Source: Carya illinoinensis (taxonomy: Eukaryota > Streptophyta > Magnoliopsida > Fagales > Juglandaceae). From it: a DNA stretch of 64,000 nt. Position 1 is the first letter of the stretch. Every line of letters starts with the position of its first letter. Below are positions 33,615-44,830 of the stretch, one piece after another. Below the pieces are notes generated by a model. The model was not told where the DNA came from. It did no database searches and saw only the letters and a list, made by a program, of their open reading frames with translations. Where the stretch lies: positions 1,843,501-1,907,500 of the forward strand of contig NC_056757.1 in the NCBI RefSeq assembly GCF_018687715.1, written 5' to 3'. A program made the translations under genes and the position numbers.

Positions 33615-33622
33615 TCCATAAC

Positions 33623-34161
33623 TCAAAACACTAAAATAACAAATAATAAATCTATCAAATAAAACTCTCCAATAACTACTTCAACTTGTACCTTTGGCAC
33701 TTATTCTTCAACGATTATCGAATATTGTTAACAATTTCTACTCTTGACTCCCAGCTAAAGCATCAAAATTATCTGAAAATATTGTGGAGATAAGATGTGA
33801 GTTATCAACAACTTAGTAAACAAAGAACACATACTAGTGTATAAACATTAGCACTTATAGAGTTCAGAATGCAGAACAAAACATTTACCTTCAAAACCCT
33901 AAAATCAGAACACTTGTGTGTGTTTTTTTTTTTTTTTTTCTAGAATGCAGAAGTAAAACATGTGAAGAGAATATCAGAGCGGAGATTCATAAACAATTTC
34001 ACTCAAAAATATCATTTGGCATGCTATAAATGATCATTATATCAGAACATCATATCAGAACAGAGGTCATGTATAACTCCCGTGGTAGGGTTGTGCATCT
34101 GCATATAACCCAGAAGAATTTAAATCACATTGTCACCAAGGTGTGCATTCAAACAAAGACC
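33623..34161. other. No gene seen
   Basis: AT-rich with a T run at 33918-33938. A degenerate outlying unit of the following minisatellite (ACTCCCGTGGTAGGGTTGTG) is at 34076. Confidence 0.45.
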
Positions 34162-34368
34162 ACTACTATAACCCGTGGTAGGGCCGTATCCACTATTATA
34201 ACCTGTGGTTCGGCCGCATCCACTATTATTACCCGTAGTTGGGCCGTATCCACTATTATAACCCGTGACAGGACCATATCTACTATTACAACTCGTGGTT
34301 GGGCCGTATCCACTATTATAACCCATGGTTGTGCCATATGCTACTGTTATCACCCGTGGTAAGGCCGT
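34162..34368. repeat. 30-bp minisatellite, about seven units
   Basis: Units start at 34162, 34192, 34222, 34252, 34282, 34312 and 34342; consensus begins ACTATTATAACCCGTGGTTG and ends GGCCGTATCC. Because 30 is a multiple of three and the unit lacks stops in three frames, long frames appear on both strands; one minus-strand frame would give a ten-residue GYNSGYGPTT-type repeat. Confidence 0.95.
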
Positions 34369-35256
34369 AATTGAACAGATTGGAAATAGAATCAAAGTCA
34401 GAATCAGAAAGTCATGCCAAAGTTCTTTTTCTGGAGTCATATGTTATCAAAATAGAGTACTGAGCATAATCATATCATCTTCATAATAAAAACAAATTCA
34501 GAGAATATTCTTATAATCATGCACAAATTTTATATCCACTCTTTTTGCATAGTTCAAAAATTAGAATGCTAAAAATAAGCTTATGTCTACAATAGTCATG
34601 ACAAAAATACTTTTTCTTTCATTAGAGTTTATGAGTAATGTCTAACAAATAACTGAGGTTGTTTTTACAATTCTTTTCAAAATTAAAATGCATATTTTTC
34701 AAAGTTAACCTTATTTCATTTTTTTTTTTAATGTAAAGTCTAGTATAGGAACCCTGCTTACCTGAACTTCTTAGCTTATCAGAATTTCTCCACAACAATA
34801 CTGAACAAAAATCACTCGTCACCTATAGAAAATTTGAGCAATTTGAATAAATCTCCAAATTGAATAGTTACTTCATAATTACACTTGAAATACCTATTTT
34901 AATATCTCAAAAAGCTAAAATTTCTCTTAACTCTAAAATACCATCACTTTCTAAATTCATCAATGCCCACTTAATAACTCCGACTAAAACATTAAATTCT
35001 AACTTATTTACTAGCGTAATCAAACTACAAAATTTAATGCTAGATAATTTAATTATACCAAATATTTTAAATTAAACAACAACTTTTATTTAATAAACCA
35101 GATCATATCTAAAGTGTTTGAAAAAAGTCAAATAAAATTACATCATTATCGTTTACTTTTGAAGGAAAAAAATCTTCACTTAATAACAATTTTCTATTAC
35201 TTAATGATTTCTGTAAACATAAATAAAACAGAGCCCACTAATACATATTAAAGGTT
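34369..35256. other. No gene seen
   Basis: Strongly AT-rich. On the minus strand a good donor (TTCAGGTAAGCAGGG) can be read near 34755, which could belong to the candidate unit at 35257-36048. Confidence 0.4.
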
Positions 35257-36048
35257 TTAAAACAATAACACAGTTTGTAACTCAAGGGGTAAAGATGTAA
35301 CTTCATCTCGATTAATATATGCATGACCAACTTCATGGTAAGCTTCAATAGAATATTTGTTATTTGAAAACATGCTCATAGCGTGAAGCAAAGACTTGCG
35401 CAACGGTTTGCAGAAACTTTCCCAACCGCGACTAACCAACGGCTGAAGTTCCAAGCGGCCACAAGGTAAGCGATGTAGGCCTTTTCGTGCGTGGTGGAGC
35501 TGAGAAAGAGAGAGAGGAAAATAGAGAGAGATGCAAAGGGAGAACACGGCGTGCGGAAGAGAAACGGAGGAGAGGCTGTGTGCTTATCGAGAGGAAAACC
35601 ACTGGGGTGACAAGCAGTATTCGGCGGCAGCTCCCGTGCAGGTGGAGGCGACGAGGAGGGCTGCCGAAACCACTAGGCTTCCGATGTGTGACGGGTTGAA
35701 AGCACAAAATGTGCTCTGTTTTAATAGGCAAAAACAGAGGTTTGATGTACACGGGTTGGGTGCGACGCCGTGCTTGGAGTTGGACAGTGGGCTTCGAGCG
35801 GTTGAAGAATTTAGGTTGAGCTTCTGTGAAAGTGGAGGACGTGCAGACTGCAGTTTCGAACGGCAGAGGAGTTAGTGCATGCAGGGATAACGCCGTAGAG
35901 TCTCTAGATGGCCCATGGGAATGCTACTTGTGCTTGGTTCTTCAACATACGTGGGAGAGAAAGAAAAAGAAAGGAACCGAAGAAAATAAGGATCTTGAGC
36001 AGCAACCCTAATTGAGGGAGTTGTGCATAAGATTATATATATAAATAG
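35257..36048 (-). other. Candidate minus-strand transcription unit, product unknown
   Basis: On the minus strand there is a TATA-like ATTTATATATATAATC (plus 36033-36048), then a leader starting GCACAACTCCCTCAATTAGGG, then GC-richer sequence with two overlapping frames: 35432-35752 (106 codons) and 35257-35547 (96 codons, ending with YSIEAYHEVGHAYINRDEVT). Neither matches a family I know. Composition contrasts with the AT-rich neighbours. It may be a small gene, a long non-coding RNA or a decayed first exon. Confidence 0.35.
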
Positions 36049-36267
36049 GTGGTTGAAGCATTAGGAAAAGAAGGAGAAAGAATCGTGCGTGCATGGGAGA
36101 CGTGCATGGAATGGATTCTAATATTTGGTTCTACGGCTTGGTTTTGGGCGGGCTTTTTCCTTAGACTTTAGGATATCGATTCAACCTCTAAAAATATTAT
36201 AACTTGTTCTACTAACTTTCTCGGCCCAATAAAATATTTCACCTAATATTCTAAAAATATTTAAAGA

Positions 36268-36478
36268 TTTAGGTTGTATTTGTACGTTGGGTTGAGTTGA
36301 ATAAAATATTATTAAAATATTAATTTTAAATATTATGAGTGTGTTACGATTTGAAAAAGTTAAATTTTTATTATATTTTATATAAAAATTTGGAAATGTG
36401 TATGAAGATTTGAAAAAAATATAATGATGAAATGAAGTGAATTGCTGAGAGTTTGGTAACCAAACTGGGCCTTAAACT
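36268..36478. mobile_element. MITE, family with AGGC..TTTG ends (copy 1)
   Basis: Begins AGGTTGTATTTGTACG and ends GGTAACCAAACTGGGCCTT, an imperfect inverted repeat, with the interior AATAAAATATTATTAAAATA and a TTTTATATAAAAATTTGG-type stretch shared with copies at 62458-62625 and 63230-63460. Confidence 0.6.
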
Positions 36479-37148
36479 TACTTAGCAAGCCCAATAAAAT
36501 TATTCGATAACCACCAAAAAAAAAAATATGGGCCCGTAGTCTAATCCGACAATACTCGTAAATTTTTAGTGGGCTTTTTATCCTATAAACCAATAATTTT
36601 AGAAAGTGGCTTGGTGCTAGACCCAGTGTTACAAGAGTATAAAACCATTAATAATAAATGCGAGCAATAATAATATTGGATGTTGAATTTTCTTACTTTG
36701 AACCTTTATATATCGAATTATAATATAATTGTTAACATATATAGATGAAAAAAAGGTTATATTGCACATGAATGTTGTTGGTCGGATCTTGATGATGCGA
36801 TATGTTAGTTTTGGATGTTTTAATTTTTGGTACAAATTATAAGTACAAAATCCCTGATGGTCTAAGATTCGAGTTATATTTATCATTTCGAGAAATGGTA
36901 TACTGTTATTATATTTTTTATACGATGTTTTGACTTCTTTGCAACCCAATTAGAATTAAGTACCGCTACAATGAATGGAAACAAATAAAGCAGCCGCATC
37001 TCAAGTGTACGTACGTATGATCAGTTCGGGCGGCTCTTAAGGAGGACAGTACGTACGTGCCATTACAACCAATGTAATCCAGAAGGTTCAACAATTAAAG
37101 AATTTTATTTTCGCCAGCTAGTTATAAAGAAAATAACAAATAAATAAA
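36479..37148. other. No gene seen
   Basis: AT-rich with a cluster of GTACGTAC motifs (37008-37060). Open frames are short and without domains. Confidence 0.5.
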
Positions 37149-40030
37149 TATGTAGGGATCAAGTTAGTAACTTAAAATCTAGCCTTGAGATAAGGTCAAA
37201 AACTAAGCTAAGAGACAAGGTAAAAAAAAGATAAAGAAAAGATATTCAGAGAGATTTAGACTCTTAAAAGGCAACCACCAAGTGGTCCGCCGAAAACCTT
37301 CTATCTCCACCTAGACTATCCCTAACAGCCATAGTCATGCGGGGTGGTGTCCCAACCGGGGACGCCATGCACATAACGTGCATCTGTAAGGCTCATGATG
37401 GCCAAATATAAGCTAATTAAGGGTCCCGATGATCACCACCTGGACTTGCGGCGGCCTAGATCACTGCCGAAATGGTCCTTCACCATGGAGGTGAAGTCTG
37501 CTACACTAGCTATGTGCATGAGGCATGCACATAGTTGAGTCCTACCTCGCCCACTCATCGTGGGCAGGCGAGCCCACCAGTAGCAAACTCTGGGATCCCC
37601 AATGATGTCTGTCACCAGCAAGATGTCCCTTGGCCATAGCGCCCCAACATAGTGGCAATCTCCATTTCTCGTCAAGCACATAGGCGACTGACAATTGCAA
37701 AACCACCCTTCTTGATCATGGGCTTTTCGCCCATGGGGTGTTCCTCCTCGCCACCCTCCTCTGTCACGGGCTTCTCGCCCATGGTGGTCTGCTCGACCAC
37801 CTCCCCTACATGGGGGTCTACTTGACCGCCTACTTGCCACGATGATCTACTTTACCACTCACCTCAACCATGGAAGCTCCTCGTCAATGGAGGAAGCTCC
37901 TCACCACCCTCCTCGACCCCATGGCGGGCAATTGTCCCTTCTAGGTACTGCCTGGGGTGGGCAGTGATTACTACTCACAGCAGACTTATGGGCAAACTCC
38001 CTAACTCATCCACAATTAATCATACGGCAAGCAAGTTCCTTTGCTAGCCCACTGTGACTCACTTTTCTCGTGACAGATTACTACTCCACTATGTACGCAT
38101 CCACAATTGCTTGCCCCTAATGACTGGAAGCAAGCTCACCAACTCTGAGCGGCTCAACAACCCAATAGCATCTCACCACCCTCATGGTTGGCAACAGCTC
38201 ACCTTTGCTAGACCGACGAGCAGCCCACACACCAACCGATAATTGTCCACTCACAAAAACTTTGCTCGCCATAGAGGAGATCACCGCCCCCGTGTGCTCA
38301 CCCAGTGTGAGTTTCTCTCCCAAAGTATTTTATGCACCCACAGCAAAAACCATTCTTAGCGAATAACTCCAAATTGGAAAAAATGGAAAGTAGGGATAAA
38401 AGTTGATTTAGTTTGTCTTTCTCAAACTTGCTATTTGAAATTCATTGTTCTACTAACAAATATGATTTTTGGCAGTTCCTCGTAAAACTCCTCAACATTC
38501 CACGAGAATCCTAATGGCTACACGACCCAGGAATATACTTCGCAGGAATTCACTTGCATGAAACAGAATATCACATACGAAGTCCCTCTCGGGCATCTTA
38601 ATCTATCTTCATTATAATAGATTGCTTAATATCACAGGCACCCCCAAGCCTTCATCACGCTTTAGCAAAATGGCTCAAGTTCACAAATTTCAAACTTGTA
38701 ATTTGTATTATACTAATCTATTTGGTTTTTGGTGGAGACCTCTCAGGGTGGTTGAACTCAACATCCTGCCATAACAGTGCGGTTGAAGATCCCCCCAAAC
38801 ACCCAAGACTTATGGAGAAAAGGGCGCATAGGTCAAAAGACCTCCCACGACCCCCCAAACACCGAAGAGGAGTCCAAGTCATCAAATTGCCCGACCTCCC
38901 TTGTGACTAGCCAAAATGTGGGAAAGGTCAAGGAGCGTCTGACCTCCCAGCAACTCCCTGGACTGCCTAACTTCTCCCTTAAAACCACACAAACACAACA
39001 TCTTCTCTATCAAATGCAAAGTGTTTATGCTTGCGCCACAACCGACACCAGCAGGTAACTTTCGAGAATGAGCCACCAAGCTCTACAACTACCTCGCGTA
39101 GGTTTCTTTAGAGAATAAGTCGATGAGCTTAGCAACTGCCTAATATAGACCTAAGGAGTCAATGGGCTTTGTGACCACTTAAGCATGAGTCAGTGTAAAC
39201 AAAATCTAACATCAATCGCGAAATGGGAACATCAAACGACACTTTACACCAAAGGGTAGGAAATCCAATACTATCAACAATAGCAAAAATGATCACAGAA
39301 TACACATAAAAAACCAATCATGGAAATATGCACTCTTTACTAACAATAAACAATCTCTTAGGCAAACATCCACAAAAATAAACAAACTTAAAACCAAGCT
39401 CCACGCTCACCCCTGACATGGTCGAGTACACCTCCCACCCAAGCAGAGCTCCTCACACCTAATGGGGTCGAGTATATCTCCCGCCAATGCAAAACTCCAT
39501 GCTCGCACTTCAATGAGTACATCTTCCGCCTATCTAGCCAAGCTAAGCTCTTCACTGCTTAGAACAAAACAAACAGAAAATTAGGAACCAATTTTTAAAA
39601 TTTCTTCTACAAATTATTGAATTGAAGATCCTCAAGGCCTTCTTGTTGAGCAAATCGACTTTAAAAATTGCGTGCATTTGTAGGGGTTAAATCAGTAGCC
39701 TAAAATCTAGCCTCAAGATAAATCTAAAAATCAAGCTAAAAGAGAAGGAAAGACACCTAGACTATTAAAAGGAAAGAGACTCAGACTCATAAAAGGAAAA
39801 GACTTCACAAAGAAAAGTGGACTAAATCACACCAAGGAAATAAACCTCCATATAAGGAAGAGATCCCCACAAATTTCATGAGCTCTTCACAGGCTTTCTA
39901 GAGAAGCTCCCTATGCCAAAACTCCACCACACATAGCGACTCCAAAGGATCTTCTATAAATTCTTCCATTATATTGAGAGATATGTGAGATTATGAGATA
40001 TTGTAAAATCACATATTATAATGGATTTCG
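37149..40030 (+). mobile_element. Non-coding LTR element remnant (LARD/TRIM-like)
   Basis: TGTAGGGATCAAGTTAGTA at 37151 recurs as TGTAGGGGTTAAATCAGTA at 39681, and similarity continues for about 130 bp (AAAATCTAGCCT, TAAGCTAA..GA, ACTCTTAAAAGG), so these look like old, diverged LTRs. The right LTR continues to about 40030 (ATATTATAATGGATT). The interior is C-rich with recurrent CTCCTCACCACCCTCCTCGA and ..GGTCGAGTA.. phrases and no gag or pol domain. The long minus-strand frame at 37433-37840 (Arg/Gly-rich) is a composition effect. Confidence 0.45.
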
Positions 40031-40937
40031 CATCCCAAACAACCCGTGGGCATCCAAATCAGTCCCACCGCTGATGGCCTTACCCTCTCTCAAACCAAAT
40101 ATGCTCTTGATATTCTAGAACGAGATAAGATGCATGACTGTAAACCTATGGGCACTCCCATGATGCCACAGACCAAAGGTCTTACCTCTCAGACACCTTT
40201 CTCTGACCCTGCTCACTACCGTAGTATTTTCGGTGCCCTACAATATCTTACTCGTACTCGTCCTGACCTCTTTTATAGTGTGAATTTTATTTCTCAATTC
40301 ATGCATTGACCTACTGAAGCAAATTATAAAATAGTCAAGCGTATTCTTCGGTATTTAAAAGGCACTATAGACCTTGGTCTTCATTTTAGTTCCCATTCTA
40401 CACTTGATCTCTATGCCTTTTCTGATGCAGATTGGGCAGGTTGTCCTACTACCATTATATTAAGAGATATGTGAGATTATGAGATATTGTAAAATCACAT
40501 ATTATAATGGATTTCGCATCCCAAACAACCCGTGGGCATCCAAATCAGTCCCACCGCTGATGGCCTTACCCTCTCTCAAACCAAATATGCTCTTGATATT
40601 CTAGAACGAGATAAGATGCATGACTGTAAACCTATGGGCACTCCCATGATGCCACAGACCAAAGGTCTTACCTCTCAGACACCTTTCTCTGACCCTGCTC
40701 ACTACCGTAGTATTTTCGGTGCCCTACAATATCTTACCCTTACTCGTCCTGACCTCTCTTATAGTGTGAATTTTGTTTCTCAATTCATGCATTAACCTAC
40801 TGAAGCAAATTATAAAATAGTCAAGCGTATTCTTCGGTATTTAAAAGGCACTATAGACCTTGGTCTTCATTTTAGTTCCCATTCTACACTTGATCTCTAT
40901 GCCTTTTCTGATGCAGATTGGGTAGGTTGTCCTACTA
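39966..40937 (+). repeat. 486-bp tandem duplication joining LTR tail and copia pol
   Basis: Positions 39966-40451 repeat at 40452-40937 with a handful of changes. Each unit holds the end of the LTR-like sequence (CCATTATATT..AGAGATATGTGAG) fused to copia RT/RNase H sequence (GIQISPTADGLTLSQTKYAL). The duplication therefore happened after these two unrelated sequences were joined at about 40040. Confidence 0.95.
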
Positions 40938-41376
40938 CTAGACGCTCCACTACTGGCTACTGTGTCTTTCTTGGAAGCAATTGTATTTCCTGGTCTGCAA
41001 AAAAACAACACACAGTCTCTCAATCAAGCTCTAAAGCTGAGTACCGTGCAATGGCCCATACAACTGCCGAACTAACTTGGATATCGTTCTTATTACGTGA
41101 TCTAGGCATTCACCTCACCTCCACTCCGTTGTTACTCTGTGATAATATTAGTGCTCTCTACATGACTGTTAATCCTGTCTTTCACGCTCGAAGCAAGCAT
41201 ATTGAAATTGATTATCACTATGTTCGTGAACGTGTTGCTCTTGGACTTCTTTACACTCGGCATGTCTCGACATCTCATCAACTTGTAGATATGTTTACCA
41301 AGCCACTTGGCCGACCTGCTCTTATTGATCTTCGGACCAAACTTCGCCTCATCCCTCGGCACAGTTTGCGGGGGCA
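40043..41376 (+). pseudogene. copia RT end plus RNase H (5'-truncated pol, linked to LTR 41377)
   Basis: The frame starts inside reverse transcriptase (GIQISPTADGLTLSQTKYAL), contains GTPMMPQTKG and the PDLSYSVNFVSQFMH block twice because of the 486-bp duplication, then the RNase H domain: DADWVGCPTTRRSTTGYCVF, KAEYRAMAHTTAELTW, DNISALYMT, KHIEIDYHYVRE. The acidic residues D, E and D are present. It runs into the polypurine tract TTTGCGGGGGCA at 41365 and LTR 41377-41685. Stops at the QFMH-stop position in both copies. It is closely related to, and better preserved than, the 3' end of the element at 54370-55066. Confidence 0.85.
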
Positions 41377-41685
41377 TATTAACACCACAGACAAGTCAGA
41401 AGAAAACTTACCTTGTGAAGAACCAAACGGCTACCTCCTACAAAGAACCAACGGCTACAAGTAAGATTACATCCACAAATTATGGAATAGCCAGCCCATC
41501 TTCTAGATCATGCAATGGCTAATATCTTTATTGTAATATAATTACTTTCCATTACTATATGTATCCTAGGCCTCCAATCAGTACAAACTCTCATGTATTG
41601 ATACAATATACGGAGTGTATAAATAAAATAAGACTCTCATGGTTGAAGAGGATTTACAAAAGCAACCTTGTTGTAATTGTTTTCA
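41377..41685 (+). repeat. LTR of plus-strand copia element (5' LTR)
   Basis: Begins TATTAACACCACAGAC (an expected TG changed to TA), ends GTAATTGTTTTCA. It is preceded by a polypurine tract and followed at 41686 by TGGTACCAGAGC, the primer-binding site for initiator tRNA-Met with one change. Its partner is 55067-55387, which has an extra AAGACTCTC. Being shared by an upstream pol fragment and a downstream gag, it marks a tandem arrangement of two related elements. Confidence 0.9.
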
Positions 41686-41725
41686 TGGTACCAGAGCCCT
41701 TGTGAGAGAAGAGAGTCTTCCTTCC

Positions 41726-42346
41726 ATGGCAACCATCGCCCTTAATGTCGGTAACTTTGTTACCTTGCGATTAAACGCCACCAATTATCCTCTTTGGCGA
41801 GAACAAATCCTGGCCTTGGCCGAGATTCAAGACCTTGTAGAGCATCTCACCGATGCATCCCCACCCACTGAAACCATCATTGCCAATGAATCAACTCCTG
41901 GTTCGAGCAAAAATGAACCTTGTCCCGTCTTTCTTCAATGGTGCAAATCAGATCGATTGCTCCGTGGATGGATTATCGGGACACTATCTGAGGAAGCCCT
42001 TGGTCTTACTGTAGGCCTTGATTCCGCCCATCATGTTTGGGTGGCTCTCAAAGAGGCGTATGCTCATGATTCCTAAGAACGGGAATTCCATCTTACACAG
42101 CAGTAAACATACCTACGCAAGGAACCATCAACGCCACTGGGAGACCATCGTCGCACGTTCAAAGGCTTGTGCAACAGCTTTGCTTCCATTGGACGCCCCG
42201 TGCAAGACAAAATGAAAGTGTTCTCTTTGCTAAACAGTCTCGGTGCCAAGTATGAGCCCTTCACAATGGCGATGTTGAAACCTCCCATGCCCTCCTACGC
42301 GGAACTGCTTCCTCTGCTACAAGGGTATGAAATTCGCTTAACTCTT
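41726..42346 (+). pseudogene. copia gag N-terminal half, split by insertion
   Basis: MATIALNVGNFVTLRLNATN starts 40 bp after the PBS; the copia gag signature NYPLWREQILALAEIQDLVE follows. A stop at 42074-42076 and a frameshift to FASIGRPVQDKMKVFSLLNS precede the point (42346) where the 9.3-kb minus-strand element is inserted. The gene resumes at 51645. Confidence 0.85.
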
Positions 42347-43684
42347 TGTTGCCCAGATGACTAACACAAGAGGGGGGTGAATTGAGTTGTATTAAAAAAA
42401 TAACAATTATAAATCAAATATATAATATAAAATATAAACAAAATATGAAATAACAATATATATAAAGAGTAAGGGTAAGAGAGAAGCAAACTCAGTATGT
42501 TAACGAGGTTCGGCCCTACTGTCTACGTCCTCGCCTCAAGCTACCCCTTGAGGATTCCCAAATTCACTATTCAACCTTCTTCAGATAGAGATAGAAACCT
42601 ATTACACCTTTGAACAACACCGCTACAAAGGATCTGTGTAGAACACTCTCTACACTTGCAATCACCTTACACGTGGTGATTCAACTATTCCCCGTGTAGA
42701 ATACTTCCTACACACACAAGGGTTATACACACCCTTTTTCTGATACAAGAGCTGATAGTGGGTAGGTTATCAGAAAACACTCCTCAATGAGTGAAATAAG
42801 AACAATACAGCGCAAACTATATCTCTCAAAATGAACAAGGATTAAGGCTCAATGCTTAGAGAAGAGAGAATGAAAGTTTTGAATGAATGTTGTATGCTCT
42901 TGGTGTTGTGAATGTGAAGCTCTCAAATGATCTATTTATAGGCATATGAGACTTCATATTCAAATTTAAAAAGATTCACATGTCAAAGACAACATCATTC
43001 ACTTTTTCAAAAAATACAAATAAAAGGTTCTTCTTTTTCAATTGTCAAAGACAACATCATTCACTTTTTCAAAAAAATCAAACCTAATCTTTTACTTTTG
43101 GCATATGACAAAATGAGCACACTTTCCTTTTCAAAAAATTCAAACCTAATTTTTTACTTTTTGTATATGACAAAATGAGCACACTTTACTTTTCAAAATT
43201 TTCAAACAAAATCATCTACTTTTTGTATAAGTCTAAAAAAGTATCAATCACTTTTGAAAATATTCAAATAAAACATGCACATGTGAAAGATGACAATCAA
43301 TCATCTTTAATATTTTCAAAGTTCAACCCTTTAATCAAGGCATGCACATGCAAAAGATGACAATCAATCATCTTTCAAAATTTTCAAATTTAATTTTTAA
43401 AAATATTCATGCACATGTAGAAAATGTATTTTAATGCTTTATGATAAAATATTAATTTTGAGCATTAATCCTAATTTCGAATTTTGAAGAGATTTACAAC
43501 ATTACTCTATAATTTTAATGTGAACTTGTTCCCTTCTTGCTCATGCTTGTTTTCTTGATGTGCTTGACTCCATTGTGTAGACAACTTGAGCTTGAGACTT
43601 CTTTATTCTTTGAATTCATTTGTTATCATCAAAATCCTTGTGTAAATATATAATTACACAAAATTTGAAATCTTAGGTTCAACA
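42347..43684 (-). repeat. 3' LTR of the nested element
   Basis: Near-identical to 50297-51639. Plus-strand start TGTTGCCCAGATGAC, end GGTTCAACA. Polypurine tract abuts its right side. Confidence 0.95.
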
Positions 43685-44048
43685 ATCTCCCCCTTTTTGA
43701 TGATGACAAATACTTGATAGAACCTGAAAGCTGTATTAATACTTAAGCTCCCCCTGAGAATGTACGTTAGCTTTTCAAGCAAAAGTATAAATATAATTCC
43801 AAGCATATATAATAAGTTTAGCAATTCAAACAATGTTAATGTTCTAGTCTAATACTTCTCCCCCTTTTGGCATCATTAAAAGGATCCGCAACAAGTAAAT
43901 GGACTGAAGAAAACGATGCGTTTAATAGTCATTATAGATAGTTGAAAAAATGAGCCATCCGTGACCCGACAAATGCTGCAAAGTCTCGAGGTCTAACTCT
44001 ATGAATTTAGTGCGGCTGTTGACAAACTTGATTGAAGGCTCTGAGTTG

Positions 44049-44060
44049 CTATAAAAAAAT
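44049..44060 (+). promoter_or_regulatory. TATA-like box before antisense ORF 1
   Basis: CTATAAAAAAAT about 80 bp upstream of the ATG at 44135, on the strand opposite to the element's own genes. Confidence 0.4.
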
Positions 44061-44134
44061 GATCATTTTCATCTATCGGATGCCAAAAAAATAATCGCTT
44101 CTTGACTTGAGTTCTGTTTTTCCACAACAATAGA

Positions 44135-44587
44135 ATGACTGAGCAATTTTCTTCCACTAATGTTCCAGACTTGAATCAGGAACCCTTGACGCATCAATCA
44201 TCAATCTTCTCTCCTGAGGCCGTCAATACCATGATAGGAGCAGTGAACCGTTTTTCTAGTAAGGCTGATTCTGAGATTATTGCAGAATCAAGAATGCTTA
44301 GTAGTTAATATGCTGCCTCTGTTACGATCATGTCTCGAAGGTTAATGGCGAGGGTGAGTGAGATTGATCATCTTAACATGCAAATATTTGAGTTACGACA
44401 GAAGCTTGCTAATAAGGATAGTGAGAATAAAAGGCTAAAGCAAGAAAACCAAGAGTTGAAAAAATTTGCAGATTGGTATGCTCATTATCTGCAACCACGA
44501 ATAGAGGAGCTGGAACGAGAAAGGGTTCAGATACAAGGTCAAGATCGGTAGATAACAGCAGAGGTTAATCGTTTACTAGAAAAATAG
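44135..44587 (+). pseudogene. Antisense coiled-coil ORF 1 of the nested copia element
   Basis: Plus-strand frame from MTEQFSSTNVPDLNQEPLTH through FSSKADSEIIAESRMLSS, a TAA at 44306-44308, then ASVTIMSRRLMARVSEIDHL and a strongly helical region (NKRLKQENQELKKF, IEELERERVQIQ) to a TAG at 44549-44551 and another stop near 44585. The second half is a clear coiled coil. It lies between pol and the 3' LTR and runs against the element's transcription. Its middle resembles ORF 2 at 44831. No domain name is known to me; antisense extra ORFs have been reported in some plant LTR elements. Role unknown; could bind RNA or host protein. Confidence 0.65.
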
Positions 44588-44716
44588 GGACAATCTACTG
44601 TTAATCTCGCTGGCTTAGTAAGAAAACTTTTGACAATGTGTGTTCAGCATATCTTGTATTTCTTTTGACTAAATAAGATTTGAAGAGACAATAGTTTGTC
44701 TTATTCTTTATGCTAT

Positions 44717-44728
44717 CTCTATAAAATC
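44717..44728 (+). promoter_or_regulatory. TATA-like box before antisense ORF 2
   Basis: CTCTATAAAATC about 105 bp upstream of the ATG at 44831; followed by a C/T-rich leader. Similar position to the box before ORF 1. Confidence 0.45.
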
Positions 44729-44830
44729 AGTCCTGAAGTTCATCCAATCCGCATCAAGTTTTCATCTCATCTCTATAACTCATCTGCATTTCTTCAGCAT
44801 TCTCGTTTTAAGCCTTCTATTCTTTTCTCA

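Noticed and set aside
34030..34440. Overlapping ORFs of 60-110 codons on both strands over the minisatellite
   Set aside because: The repeat unit is a multiple of three with no stops, so open frames are automatic; kept only as a low-priority finding.
37433..37840. 135-codon minus-strand ORF, Arg/Gly-rich
   Set aside because: It lies inside a non-coding LTR-type element with biased C-rich composition; no domain, and the frame is explained by repeats of CTCCTCACC-type phrases.
42900..43450. Phased AACATCATTCACTTTTTC-type direct repeats in the LTR, CRISPR-like at first sight
   Set aside because: They are irregular, AT-rich, and present identically in both LTRs; this is a eukaryotic retroelement LTR, not a CRISPR array.
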